Assembly (NCBI GenBank): GCA_014706385.1
Contig: JACGZH010000010.1
Location: forward strand, 682,001-746,000
Reading direction: 5' to 3'
Length of the DNA: 64,000 nucleotides
DNA from: Phaffia rhodozyma
Lineage: Eukaryota > Basidiomycota > Tremellomycetes > Cystofilobasidiales > Mrakiaceae
Shown: one piece after another, positions 1 to 16,200 of the stretch
Layout of the letters: every line of letters begins with the position of its first letter
Numbering within the stretch: the stretch's first letter is position 1
Made by a program: the position numbers and the translations under genes
Notes under the pieces: model-generated
Told to the model about the DNA's origin: nothing
Seen by the model: the letters and a program-made list of their open reading frames with translations, nothing else
Database searches by the model: none

Positions 1-98
1 GATGGACCATGGATACATCAGCAGCAGCGGCAGGAGCGAGCGATCTAGATGAGGACGAAGAGGATGAAGAGGACAGACCGGTTGTCGTAGAGCTTTAA
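1..98 (+). CDS. C-terminal end of an acidic protein (partial)
   Basis: An open frame runs from the window edge to TAA at 96-98. It ends in an Ala-rich stretch, an Asp/Glu run (about a dozen acidic residues) and the tail RPVVVEL. Only about 31 codons are visible and the family cannot be named. The acidic tail with a hydrophobic end looks like a genuine C-terminus rather than chance, but no splice or domain evidence supports it. The next gene is on the opposite strand, so the two converge. Confidence 0.45.
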   Translation, partial: WTMDTSAAAAGASDLDEDEEDEEDRPVVVEL

Positions 99-580
99 AT
101 GAAGAATAGATATGATCCTACAAGCACTGTTCAGATCTGGTTGATAAATTAGCTGTGTTTGTTGTTTTTTCCTACTCCTGTCACTTGACGGAGATCATAA
201 TTTCAGAATAGAAGGGGGTTTGTACCATCTCAACCTGTGGTAACAAAAAAGACTAGGAGCATAATCCATTCAATATAAAGGATTAGGAAGAAGAAGAAGT
301 GGATATAAAGCACATTCTATTAAGTAAACCCCTTCAACCCCAAAATTTACACTACTTCACAACGACAGCAACACCAAAACAATCACGGCCACAACAACCA
401 CAACTACAACAACTACAACAACCCGAGCGCGAAGAGAACGACAACGACAACGGCAACGGAAACGACAGCAACAGCAACAGCAAGAAACCAAAGGCTACAG
501 CAACAATTTTTAAAATAAATATCCCCATCCACAACTCGTCAAAGAAGAAAAAGAAAGATTGAGATCCTATAGTGGCCATC
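99..580. other. Intergenic, convergent 3' ends
   Basis: No gene seen. Positions about 352-490 are a low-complexity CAA/CAG-like, purine-rich stretch that makes frames of Gln, Asn and Ser on one strand and Leu/Cys on the other. It probably holds the 3' UTRs of the two converging genes. Confidence 0.5.
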
Positions 581-3175
581 TTAGTAGTAGGTGACGTTGG
601 ATGTCTGCCCAAGGTTAAGGGCAACGGCGATCTTGAAAGCAATATCAACGGAGTTCTGAATCCCTCGGAACAACTCGTGTCCAGGTCCCCAGGCGTAGAC
701 GGGAACATCAGTCAACGAGTGAACTCCTTGGGGCTCATCGGTGGGAAGGGTTCCATTGACAATGAAACCGTTGGGAGCATCGGCAGGGTTAACGACGTAA
801 CCCAAGTCCTTGTCAAGAACGGCGGGGAGTCGGGATCCGTTGGAGTGAACGACAAAGTCCTGTCGGTGATCGGGAGCGGCACCCATTCCACCGGCGTAGG
901 TGTATCGAGGATCCCACTGGACAGGAAAGTTGGGTCCCTGAGCTCCGTAAACGATCGACTCGTTCTGGGGGTTCTGAGCCTTCTCGACCTGGTAACCGGA
1001 GAGACCAGAGCTGAGGTAAGTTCCGACGGCCATTCTCTTCTCTCGGTCTCCCTTCTGCTCCTTGAGGAACTTGGTGTCGGCAGAACCGTAGACGTCGAAA
1101 CCGTGTCCGTGATCGGCAGTGACGATGACGAGAGTCTCCTCGTAGATTCCAATCTTCTTGAGGTGGGCAATAGTGTTTCGGACGGTGTTGTCAAGCTCCA
1201 AAGCATCACCCAAAGCCCGGTCGTAGTCAAGAACGTGCATCTGCTTGTCGATACTGGCAGCCTCACTCATCAACATCCAACCGGTGTTTCCGTTCTGGGT
1301 GGCTCGGGTGTGAAGGATGTCAATAGCCTTGAGGGTCATGTCCTCGAGTCCGGGAAGGTCGAACGTTCCAAGGGTACCGTTGAACTGCTTGAACTTCTTC
1401 AAGTTGTCCTTGTAGACGTTCCTGTCCAGCCAAGTAGCCATGCTGGACTGGCAGACGATACCGAGCGCCCGCTTGGCGTTGTCAAGAGCGGTTATTCCAG
1501 TCTTGTCATGGACAACCTGGTAGCCAGCGTCGGCCCATCGATCGAATTGAGAAATGTTCTTGTTGGCAGCTCCAGGCAAGAAGTTCTCGGCTCCTCCACC
1601 GAACAGAACATCGACTCCATCCCACTTGGTCCACTCGGACGAGTAGTTGGAAGAGACTCCAGTCAAGAACTGCTCGATAATAGCATCGTACTGAGATCTC
1701 TGGGAAGTGTGAGCAACGACAGCGGCAGGAGTGGCATCGGCAATGTAAGCAGTTGAGACAATTCCGACTTGTCCGTGGTAGATTCGTCGGAACATCTCGA
1801 ACACAGTTTCGAACTTGGGATCCTCGAAGGCAGTTCCTGTCGAGTCGGTGTAGGCGTTAAGAGCGTTCACGGTGGACTTCTTTCCGGTGTAAAGAGCGGT
1901 GGCAGAGTTGGCCGAGTCGGTGATGAACGAGTCGAGGGAGTGGGTCATCTGCATACCGAAAGCAGGAGCCTCGTCCACCTGGAGCTTGGATTGGTACTTT
2001 CCGTTGATAGACTTGTGTCCCAAAAGTCGGGCGGCCTGAAGAAGATACAAGAAAGAAGGATGTCACGTTAGATGTTATGAACAGTATTTGGCGCGCTGAA
2101 TTTCTCCAAAAGACAACGTACAGTGAGCATGCTCTGGGTCATACCGTCTCCAATGAAGAGGATGACGTTCTAATTCACGTAAAGAAATGCAACAAATGAT
2201 CAGATGGCTATTCGGCCCAAAACACTGACATCAGGAAGAAAGAGTACCAACCTTGGCCATTCGTCCCTTCTCGGACAAAGGAAGGACATTCCAGTTGGCA
2301 TTGGTCACAGCGCCATCGTTGTAGGTAAGCTTGACCTGGTAGTGTCCAGGCTCGTAGAGAGCGATGTGTCGCTATTGAAGAGAGAAGGAGAAGAAGAATG
2401 AGAGATAACCGATCAGCTTACTAGCTTGTTAGACCGATGAAGAAGGCACAGAGGTAACGATAGAGAATGTAATAACTTACGTAAGACTTAGAGATGACGT
2501 TTACGACAGTGGCGTTCTTGGCCTGGCTCATGAAGAGATCCTCATAGTATGAGAAAGAGTAAGATTTTGCTGTAGATTGTTCCGACCGAATACGTTAAAT
2601 ATCAGTCGCAGGTCGATTGAACTTCAGTGCACGGAAGACCCAAGATAGTAGAACGTACGCTCAGGATCAGCGATCTGCATAGCCTGAGTGACCTCAGTCC
2701 ACTCGCCTCCATCTTTGGAGATTTGAAGAGTGAAGTCTGGCTGTGATATATCAAAAATCAAAAACAAAACAAATAAAAGAGGATGATGGTCCGGCGATCA
2801 GTAAACAGATGAGGATCGGATCAAAGAAAGAGCAAACATCTTACTGAAGGAACTCCGTTTTTGTAAGCCTGGGAACCGTTCACAGGAGCCTGGACCTCGG
2901 TTCGGAGATCGAAAACTTGTCCGGCAATGAAATCAGTTTGACTTGAGAAGCGAGGAATTGTTCAAGTTCGACACAAAGTTGAAGATATATTTCAGTTTGC
3001 AGATCTATGGAAGCAGACGGAAACGACGCGCTTCGATAAGGCAGAATAAACATGCTCACTCAGGAGGGAAGATGCATCCCAAAGTAGGACAGGCAGCCGT
3101 TCGTCGGAAAGTCTGAGCCGAGGCAGATGAGGCGGCCACCAAAGCGAGGGTGACCAATCCAGGGATAGAAACCAT
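581..3175 (-). CDS. Alkaline phosphatase, secretory-pathway (PhoA/PHO8 family)
   Basis: This enzyme hydrolyses phosphomonoesters at alkaline pH in the vacuole or outside the cell. ATG at 3173-3175 (reverse) begins MVSIPGLVTLALVAASSASA, a clear signal peptide. An N-terminal extension of about 200 residues follows, spread over short exons down to about 2340. The catalytic domain then shows the first metal-site Asp in NVILFIGDGMT (about 2110-2170) and the nucleophile Ser in TDSANSATALYTGKK. The metal-ligand motif TADHGHGFDVYG lies near 1110, and the chain stops at 581. The last exon is a long uninterrupted 489-codon frame (581-2050). Introns were placed by eye, so the middle of the N-terminal domain is uncertain. 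A short CPTLGC after the signal peptide may form a disulfide. No transmembrane anchor is seen at the C-terminus, which argues for a soluble secreted or lumenal enzyme. Confidence 0.88.
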
Positions 3176-4243
3176 TCTTTTTTTGGAGAGTGGCAATTAG
3201 AAGGAGGTGGTTGTTGAGGATTGACCTAGCACTCAGGACTTGCTGTGTAGGCGTAAGAGCAAAGGAACGGTACGAAGAACAAAAAACGGAAACTCCGGAG
3301 ACAGTCAAGAATCAACGTTATATACTCTTTACGACGTTCACGATCGAAAGAAAAAAAATCTGTTTCTTCTGTTTCCGCTCCAACAAACGGAACTGAGCGG
3401 AAGGTCAGCATCAAAGAAACACGTTTAGGTAGGAAGAGAAGAATCTTCAATAAGCTCTCTGCCAGTTATTCTTCGATTAGTCAGTAGTCTGTTGATTCGA
3501 ATATCAGGCGTCAGTTGGTCTTTCACACACGATTGATCCTGAGAAGGTGAGGGATCTTTGGTGATGCCAAGACAATAGATCAGGCTGGAAGTCGTAAACA
3601 ATGAAATACTAGCGCTTCGTTTCTTGCAGGCAGCGAGCGAGTTAGCTTTTTAAGAACGTTCTTGCTTTTCTTATAGTGCGTCCGATACCCCTCTTTGGCA
3701 GTAGACGATCACATACCCCCGCACAACCCTCACCTAGTGAGCGTCAATCCCATTCGCCCATACAGGCTGTTTTCTATATTTTTCAGAACACATGGTCTGT
3801 TTTCCGGAGAATATACAGATAGGCGTTACTGAATGTCTTGGAAGCTCATCGGACAGAGTAATGAGTGATACTGAACGTTGGAGATACGCAGATACCAAGG
3901 CACGTTCTTAGATGATAGTCGTATTGTTGAGAACAATTACCTAAGCAGCTAAACCGTTCGGCTGCTTCCGAATCTAGTCATGTGATCGTAACCAACATGA
4001 ATTCAAGCGTAAAGCTGGCACGGCTCTTCTCTTCTCTTCTCAGCGAGGGGAAAGGGAACGCAGACGACAAAGACATGCCATGGGAAATATAGAAGACAAA
4101 GAGAGGAGTAACTCGACTAACACAACGAAGCAAAATACGAACAGAGATAGAATAAGATGAAAATCAATCTTCTTCTTTTCGAAAAGGAAATAGATCAGAA
4201 TAAAGTGTGAGATGGTCAAAGAGTTCCAAAAATTTGGGAATTT
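3176..4243. other. Intergenic: phosphatase promoter and 3' flank of the zinc-knuckle gene
   Basis: About 1.07 kb without a convincing gene. Short frames near 3190-3450 overlap the 5' UTR of the phosphatase and lack family signals. I saw no tRNA or repeat. A CT-rich stretch lies near 4024-4042. Confidence 0.5.
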
Positions 4244-5641
4244 TTAAGCGTGAATTTCGGCGGCAGCAGGGACGATGGTGTCCTGGCTGACGTGGACGGC
4301 ATCAGAGGTGTTAGCAGCGGCAGGGGCAGATTCAGCGGAAGGGCAGTCCTTTGCGATCTGTATCAGAGATAGGAGAAGGTTGAACAACAGATTAGTCAAC
4401 ACTTACTCTATCTCCTCTCAAAGCATATATTCCAGTGCGAATCAAGTATAGAACTTACGTGGCCAACAGTGCTACACTTGTAGCAGGTCTTAGGGCCTCG
4501 GGCAAACGAGGTGGCAGGGGTAGGGCAGTTGATTTGCAAGTGGCCAGTTCCTATATGATCGAGAACGTTCCAGTTGATTATAAGAAACTCGAAAGAGAGA
4601 CATTGTATTTTTCAAACGGATCTGAAGAGAAACCACTCATAGACTTACCCTGGCATCGGCTGAGTTCAAAAAAATAATAAGATAAAAACAATGAATCAGC
4701 TCTTCCGAATTTCTGTATAAGTCATATGGCAAACGGACACACTAGCACTTCTGACCAAACCCAGCCGGGTTCACAGGTCGTCGAAAGCCGCCCTGGAAGC
4801 TACCAGGAGCACCACCAGCGAAGCCTCCTCGGGAACCTCCCTGGAAGCCTCCCCGGAATCCTCCGGGTCCTCCAGGTCCTCGAGCCGGCTGGGATGGGCA
4901 GGCAGACACAATGTGTCCAACTCCACCACAGTGCTACGTTAGGGTCGTGAGAGATGATATTTCAGTTACACTGTCAACCGGGCACATTCGACAGGGTGAG
5001 AAAGATTTTACTGACGTAGCACTAGAGCATAGAGAGAATGAATGAAAACAGATCAGAAACATTGTCAAGCTAAGATGTTCATGCAAGTCCGAGATCGAGT
5101 GACTTACCTGCTTAGCCTCGGTAGTTCGACTGCATCGATTCGAGCGATCGCCAAGTTGCGAAAAGAGAAAAGGCAACAGTGGTTTTAGTAGAGATCCCTC
5201 AAGTATTGAGTAGACAAACCGAAGAGCTCAGTTGGCAACTCACGGGGAAGGGCACTCGTTGGACTCGTGCTGATACAATACATTTTCCGCGAAAACGCGG
5301 CGCGACCACCATGCCAACATCAATCAAGTGTTAGCCCCGGTAAATGATCCCTCAAACTTATCCATATGGTTTGATCTTATTTCAGTCATTCGATCAGCAA
5401 TTTAATCAAACCCACCTCTGGCGATCGGCAGTTGTAGCACAACCGAGTGACCGACTCACAGTTGGCCGCGACGTGACCGATGTTTCCGCACTGAGATGGG
5501 TAGGAAAGAAGTAGGAAGTAAGAAGGAAAGAAAATTGGAAAAAAAATCCTTGATCAATTGATTAAGCTCTTGAACGCGGTTCAGGTTTATTCCAATGAAA
5601 GAACATACCTTGAAGCAACCCTTTCGACCGTAAGAAGACAT
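4244..5641 (-). CDS. CCHC zinc-knuckle nucleic-acid-binding protein (CNBP/Gis2/Byr3-like)
   Basis: The protein binds single-stranded nucleic acid or mRNA; yeast Gis2 and fission yeast Byr3 are translation-associated relatives. ATG at 5639-5641 gives MSSYGRKGCFK. Five CX2CX4HX4C knuckles can be assembled: CFKCGNIGHVAANC, CYNCRSPEHESNEC, CYHCGGVGHIVSAC, CYRCQGTGHLQINC and CYKCSTVGHIAKDC. Between knuckles 3 and 4 lies a Gly/Arg-rich RGG-type linker (about 4750-4900). The tail after knuckle 5 ends in AAEIHA and stops at 4244. Knuckle 3 needs a 6-nt exon (5016-5021) to supply its Cys-Tyr, and knuckle 4 needs an 11-nt exon (4649-4659). Both are flanked by AG and GTCAGT/GTAAGT signals. Without them both knuckles lose a zinc ligand or the frame. 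The order of knuckles plus RGG matches the CNBP family, which usually has seven knuckles, so five is on the short side. Confidence 0.85.
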
Positions 5642-6243
5642 TTGGGGAAGAGAGAAAGATCAAAGTCGTTTGGCTCAGAAAGAGAAACCCGACTGTATGC
5701 GCTTGGGCCTCGCGATTTGTGTCTTCATCAGGGTTGGTTCAAGCCACTTGGACGAGAACGGCCTGATTGATGTTAGGGTTATTTTCTTTATACATGTGGT
5801 TCCTCAGCTACACTGCACGATGATAGGCTACCATCTACCCACCCAGCGCCTTCTTGACATATGATGACTTTCACCGTACAGTTGAACGCAAGCTATGATT
5901 AGAGCTAGAAGTTGTACGACCAAGAGGTATCATCCTCAGATTTTTCTTCATTTCTAATCTCCGGTCTAATCGTCTTCTTCAAGACTCGTTCGTTACATCT
6001 GCCACGCGACTGAACACGCACGCGTAAGAGCGACGCGTCTTCCTACATCCGACGCGTCGAAAGAAAGGAAAAAGAAATCAACTTGATATTTATCCGAGTT
6101 CTCCGATTCCCCTGTCCTTTGACTGCCTACAACAGCCATCACTCACACAGTCTTCCTGGCCATACCAGTTCCCTCTGGTGTATTGTTCCCACAGCCACTC
6201 TCAACTCTTACTTAGAGACAATCCACTTGCTCAAATAAAGAGC
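5642..6243. other. Divergent promoter of the zinc-knuckle gene and polo kinase
   Basis: A 602-bp region shared by two divergent genes. A pyrimidine-rich tract (about 5945-6000 and 6100-6170) precedes the polo start codon, as is common in basidiomycete promoters. Three ACGCGT boxes are described separately. Confidence 0.6.
6020..6057 (+). promoter_or_regulatory. Cluster of three MluI cell-cycle boxes (ACGCGT)
   Basis: ACGCGT occurs at 6020-6025, 6033-6038 and 6052-6057, about 190-225 bp upstream of the polo kinase ATG. ACGCGT is the MCB element bound by MBF/DSC1 (Mbp1-Swi6) in ascomycete yeasts. Three copies in 38 bp is far above chance for a 6-mer. The linked gene is a cell-cycle kinase, which supports function. 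The factor in this organism is inferred. Confidence 0.65.
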
Positions 6244-9769
<3,526 letters not shown>

Positions 9770-10234
9770 GGCTACAGCATAAATCATGCCAGTCTAGCTC
9801 TAGCTCAGGCTCGCATGTCATCTATAAACGTGTTCGACAGCTCTTTCTTGTGATATACCCTTTCTCTTGTACGCATTCCTTATCATGCCACAAAAGCCGC
9901 GCATCGTTCTGTTTCATCCATCAAGCACAATAGAAGGTTACGTTTTCTTGTTGTTTGTTGTTCTGCTCTTTTTGTCGATTATCTTTCTGTTTGCTCCCTT
10001 GCAGTTGTTTACGCGCGTCTTCTCATCCTCCAATACCGCTCTTGCGTCCACTCAAACCGTCAATAACTGCATTCTCATTCATAATTTGTACAACCCATAC
10101 CTGATGATGATCACCCAATCAGATTTTTTAAACACCACCGTAAATGGCTGCAACGTTTGACTCAAAAACTAACGTCACTGAAGCATATACCCAGAGACAT
10201 CATACCCCTTTAAATCGAAAGCCCTTCCATGCGT
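9770..10234. other. Intergenic between converging polo kinase and MED12
   Basis: 465 bp of 3' flanks. T-rich with short chance frames (one of 97 codons at 9867-10160). No gene, tRNA or repeat seen. Confidence 0.5.
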
Positions 10235-13200
10235 TCACTTCTTTTTCATTTTGGTCGCGCTGTCCTTCTTCGTCACTCCTGCATTCCCTTTTGCCTTCTT
10301 CGAAGCATGCGGCAGGGATTTTGCAGCATAGTCGTCCTCGTCGTCAAAAAGGATGACCGGCTTTGATTTTGAATTTGTTGAAGACGTCGACGCCTTCCTC
10401 TTCTTAGCCACAATCTTGTTTTTAGCGGGTTTGCTGGCCTCAACTGAGAAAGAATGATTAGGACTAGGGGCTGTACCAACGCGTGAAGAAGCGGCAGATT
10501 GTGATTCGGGGCCGGCCGGTTGGCTCTGTGCGTTGGTAAGAGGCTCGATATCATCTCCTGCTTGGCGACACGAGCTAGAGAGCCATTCTCTGGCGAAAAG
10601 AGGTAATCCTTCCGAACCATCGGTATACGACCTTTCGCTCAAAATTTGGCTGAAAGATACCTCTGACTTCAACGAAATCTTGTCTTGATTGGCGCTTGAG
10701 GGTTGAGAAGTCAATGGAAGGACGAGTGAAGGCTCCATAGTTGCCTCAGGCTGAAAGAGGAACAATGGAAGGGCGGTACAGTTTTTCATCGGAGGAGGAA
10801 GGTTAGCGATCACTTGGGATGATGTAGACTCTACACACTCCAACCATTCCCAAGGACGGGCTTGAGCAGGGGCGACATTTAGAGATGGTGATGCGTCAGG
10901 CTTTATTGATAACACTCCAAGGTTTTCGATAAGAGGTTCAGAGGCAATGAAGGGAAGGAATTGCCGTATTTGAAGGCGAAGCTCATCAGGAATGAGACCC
11001 AAAGGATCATATTCTTCAGCCTGAAGTTGCCGAAGTGCATTCATTCCACCCACTCGCGCTTCTTTGGGGATTTCTGTGGCAGAAAGGATGAGACGACCAA
11101 GATGAGTAGATCGTAAATAACAGTTCTGAGAAGACTGTAGAACATACCGTCAGTATAGTACCACATGGTATCTAGTAGTAAACAGAACAGACTCTGATCC
11201 AGAACCGCAGTGCCCGCGTGCATCTAGGATAGCCATAGACAAACATAAAAAGTCTTAAGTATAGGGTAGCGGAGTGTAGCGTTATGAGATAAAGCAATTG
11301 AATACATACCACTATCAAACGAAAAAGCACTCCAATGAAGGATGCAACTGAACCTTTCGTCTTGGTTGTCCAAATCTGGGAGATGTTGTAACGTGATAGA
11401 CCTAGATCGATATGTAAGAGCCGGAGCGAAAGAACCAGTAATGATCGAAGTTCTGCGATAGACAATGCGTTGGGAGGTTGTTCTAACGCCACCGCTGAGT
11501 ATCTAATAGAGAGATGGGCTTCCAATTTATTGAGCATTGAGAGAATAGCGTCAAAATAGCGGTCTTGTAAGGGGGTATCAACGAAGAGAGGCTGTCGATC
11601 GGTAGGAGTAGTCGAAGCTTGTGCAAGAGCACACGCGACCACTTGAATAACGTTTCCAACGCTTTCGGTAAAGACATCCACTCGAGAAGTCACGACAGGG
11701 GATGAGATATCAAAGTTGACGAGTAAATCCGCTAAGCGATTGATTCCTGCAGTAGCAAACTAAATCATAAAGAAATAGAGTTGAGACCTTCAAGAGATAA
11801 TTATATATAGAAGAGGAAATACCACATACCTTTTCCACAGGACCGGCGTCGAGACCTTTCAGAGCTTCGCTCAACAAATCTGTCTCGTCAGACGATAAAT
11901 GACGCTCAAAAACGGTCCGGGTTAGGCTATTCAACCTAGCGCTGGCATCGGAAGAAGATTTGGGTGACGCCAAGCGAATAGCAAGTTGTTTCAGTGAAAG
12001 CTGAAGTTCTAAAACAGAACGACTCCATCTCCAGGGATTGAGGCGAGTAACAACCTTACGCCAATCATAGGCTGCAGGTGATTGAGTTGGATCAACTGAT
12101 CGATATGTGTGGAGATTAAAGTCAGATAACCACATAGTGTCAAGATATCTACAGTTATTCCTCGCAAATCGAGAAGATATACGTACTTCGCGATCCGTCG
12201 GTCACTATGATCTTCAAGGCATCTATTAATCTCTCATCGAGACCCGGTCTTTCGGACTCCCCTCCCTTCGTGTTCTGTCTCCAGACTGGTTTGAGGAATG
12301 CTTCCTTAATGATGTTGGAATGTTTAAAGGACGCAAACTTGAGACTTGGGTGTTTACTAATTCGTTCCCGAAGGACCGAGATTGAACTACTGATTGGATC
12401 ATCGATTGGTATGATAACCTCTAATGCGACGAGGAAAGACAGATGGGTCACAAGTTTTGTGAAGGTTCCGTCGTGGAAACAAGGCTCCCTGCTTGTCTGA
12501 AACCGATGCACTTCCTCAAGCGTAACCGGAGGCAACGCCAGGAAGGAAGGAGTAGGGAAAGGAGGAGTATCTACTAGAAGAAGCTGAGTGGCAATGATAT
12601 TGGCAGCGTTTAGAGCAGGTAGGGGGGAGAGCGGATTGGTTGTTGAGATAGATCCTCGAGAGATGGAATCCAGTGCTGAACGCCTCCAAACAGGTAGAAC
12701 CAACTCTACCAGGACACTCACAGACTCCAGACAGCCTAGTGAAACAAGTTTTAGTATGAGCAAGGTGATTGGCTCTGTGAGCTCACCCACGGAAAACCAA
12801 GATGACTCCCCCATCGCAACCTTATCCGCAAACCACCGTGAAACGTGCCTGTTGAGGCCTGACGATAGATGGTCGTGAATATTCTCTAAAAACTTGACGT
12901 ATCTATCAACCACAATATTTCTCTCATACGGGTCTAAGACCGCACTGGCCAGTTGCGCCAGTGCAAGGACAACGTTATCCCAGACAAAATACGGCCAGTC
13001 ATCGAAGGACTGATGTCGATACCAGAGAGTGGTGGCTAGAGCTGCGCTTGTTTGAGGATCGGTTTTATGGCAAAGCATTTGAACCTCCACCATGTTGGGT
13101 GCCGGAGGTGTTGCGTGCGCGTTCATCGGATTAAGAGACTGAACCATTTAGAGAAAACAAATAGGAAGGTTTGACAATAGATCAAAACCAATCCATCGAG

Positions 13201-16200
13201 GTATCAAGTAGAGGGCGTTATCTTTCCAACGTACCTTCTCGAATACAGCAAAATCAGCCCACACTATTTCCTTCATGTTGTCTTCCATCAATCCCTTCTT
13301 AGCGAAACTAACGAGCATCTCTAATACACATCGCTGTTGGCCGACCCCAGCCTTCAAAACGGTATGCTTCTCTAGTAGAGCTTCAACAATACTGTGTGTA
13401 GCTCCCATAGACTGCCAGATGTCTCCAAATCGTTTGAAACCATCTGTCAAGGGAGACAAGAGGTTTAGACATTTAGTGAACTCCAAAAGGCGGAGTAGAA
13501 CCTACACGTGATCGAACAACAATTTTAAACAAATGTTAGTCGGCACAAATACAAAATGACTCTACAAGATGACACCTCCTACCTTGAGCATTATAACAAA
13601 ATTTCGCGAGACTTCGAGAAGTTCAAGAACCTCCGCTAAGGCTTTCGGGGATTCTATGGCCGAGAATCGACCATGACTGATAATTTGATGAAACATAAGT
13701 TAAACAAATTTAGCTCCTGAACAAATTCAACAAGATACACTTAGATATGGGTGGACGCCTAAAAAAGGAATAAGTCTCACCGTCCATCAAACATGTAACG
13801 ATTCAGGTAATCTTGAACTACCCTAGTCTGAATGAACCTTGACGCTTTCAACACCGTCGGAATTCTCTGACGCAACGGCAACCGGTTCACATCCTCGCAG
13901 GCCTCTATCTGTTGGTCGTGAGACCAAATATGTCCGAGACCTTCTTCAATTTCTTTATACGCCTTCTGAAGAGTAAAAAGTTCGTATGCTCCGGGGTCAG
14001 AGGTTGTATCGACAGAGGGTTCAGGGCCAACATAGACGTATGCATAAGCTGGGAGGAGAGCGCCGTAAAGAACGGAATGTCGTTGATTTAGAAGCGACGG
14101 GATCGACGCATAGAGCGGAACAGATCGGAGAAGTCGAACTAGATGACTTTGTTGAGCTTCGTTACCGCTTTCATGTTCACCCGTGTTCGCTTCGCCTTCT
14201 GGCTGGACAACTCGTGCGATCACACTCTCCCCGCGTACCATCAACCCCATTAGCCCTCTCTCGAATCTTATTACACCCTTCCGGACAAGCTCGCCAATGA
14301 CCTCAGCCACACCTTCAGTATTCTCTTCCTTCTTGGCCACCTTGCTCTCCTCTAACCACTTCCACACTTCCCGTTCTACTGACTGGATTCGAGCGCGTCT
14401 TTGAACGGGCGAGTTGCTGAAGAGAATATACTGATTGAGTAGGGTTGCCACAGTGAACGATCGGAGAGCTGAAGCAGATGAAGGTGGTATGATATGAGTG
14501 GAAGACCATGAGAGAAGGATATTAAGTTTTTGAGGGAGAAGATCGGGTGTTTCGGAGTTTAGCTCAAAAAACGAGCGTGCGGTCGAGACCATGTCGGTTT
14601 GGTGTGAGATAGAATCAAGAATCTGAAGCAACGAACAATGAACAAGTCGTGAATTTCGTTGTCCCAAGGACGATAGGAGATAATAAATTTAGATAAGAAA
14701 ACAGGAAGGGAACAGAGACAAACATGAATTGCAGCCAGGCCCTTTCTTCGTTCGCTCCAGCCATCAGCGACACTCTTTCCCTTCCCCGAGAAAGTTTGCC
14801 TGCCTGTGGTCTGGGAGTTGCTTCCTCCCGTAACGTCCCAATCGCGAAACAGTAACGCCTCATTCCGCTTCCGCACCTCCGCCCAAGCGTCATCCATCAT
14901 TTTGATTACCTCCTTCACTTTGAAGTTATCTTTGATGATCTGCCCTGGTGGTAAGGTAATCTCTCCAGAGGACGGAGCGGAAAGGATCACTTCGAGGACC
15001 GGTGAATGGATAAGATACAACCTAGGAAAGATGAAAAGGTGTGGCGAAAGAAGAAAGATGGTCTGGATGATCTTTGCTATCCTTCGTCTTCCCTCAAGAG
15101 CGCCTTCACCACTTTCTAATTCTTTCCATACAGCCAAGCAGTTCTCGACAAGTATCCTTCCCAGCACGCCACTCTCTCTGATCTCCTCGGTCCATTCTTC
15201 GACAACGGCGAGGACAAAGCCGATTTGGACCCGGTTTGCCGCGCCGGGTGCTAACTGGTTGACAAGCCAACTAAGAAACGCACGTTTATCGATCAACGAG
15301 TGAGGAGGTGAGTAGGATAGTCGGAGTAAGGCAAGAAGGTATGTCCATCGTTTGACCCATTTCTTAAGGGATCCTGGGTGAGCGAGCAAGGACTTGAACT
15401 GTTGTTTATTAGAAGACGATACCGTGCTCGGAGCAGGTGCCGAACTCGAACTACCAGGTGTCGAAGCCGTAGGCGTGCTCGGAGATTTAGGTCCGTTTGC
15501 TTGAGAAGGATTGGCGGATGAAGAACCTCGGAGCTGTAGAGGGAGCGTCGTGGGCACGGTGAGTTCGGACAGTTGGCGTTTCAGCAACGTCGTTAAGGAG
15601 GTGGTGTATTCAATCGAGACCGAGTGGTTTGGGTTTGGTGCAGGAGGATTTGGTATCGATAATGAAGATGATGCTAGAGGCGCGTTCTTTGTTCGACTGG
15701 TCTATATGCATAACACCCGGAACAATGGAGTCAGACAAGAACTTGTAGAGAGACGCGTAAGTTCACCGAGCGTACCATTTCACAAGCACCCAGCGTCTTG
15801 AGAAGCCATACCGCTCTTTCTACAGGAACCTCATTCGTAGCGAACATTTCAAGCATATCCAATCCTTTGATCCCATGTGGCACGCTTCTGGCTAACCGGG
15901 ATAGTGGTACGGCTGGATTGGTCAAGTCACTGAAAAATGTTTGACGTTTGGATTCGTGTAAGATCAGACGAGTCGGGGGTTTGTACGTCGAAGGTCTGGA
16001 AGCAAGAGGAGAGAGAGAGCAGCACGAGTAAGAACCGGTCAACTTGATGGCTTGGAGAAGAACACAGAGAACGCGGATGTTGGGTGGGTAGGGACATACG
16101 GTACTTGAGAAGACGCAGCCTCACGTAAAGCTACAATCTTGGACATGGTCTCATTCATATTTTGAATCGCATTGGTGGAGACAAGGCCTTTGAGGACCAA

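Noticed and set aside
572..1756. 394-codon plus-strand open frame
   Set aside because: It is antisense to the alkaline phosphatase exon and starts with GTG. Its Val/Ser/Leu-rich composition is the mirror of biased codon use in the real gene.
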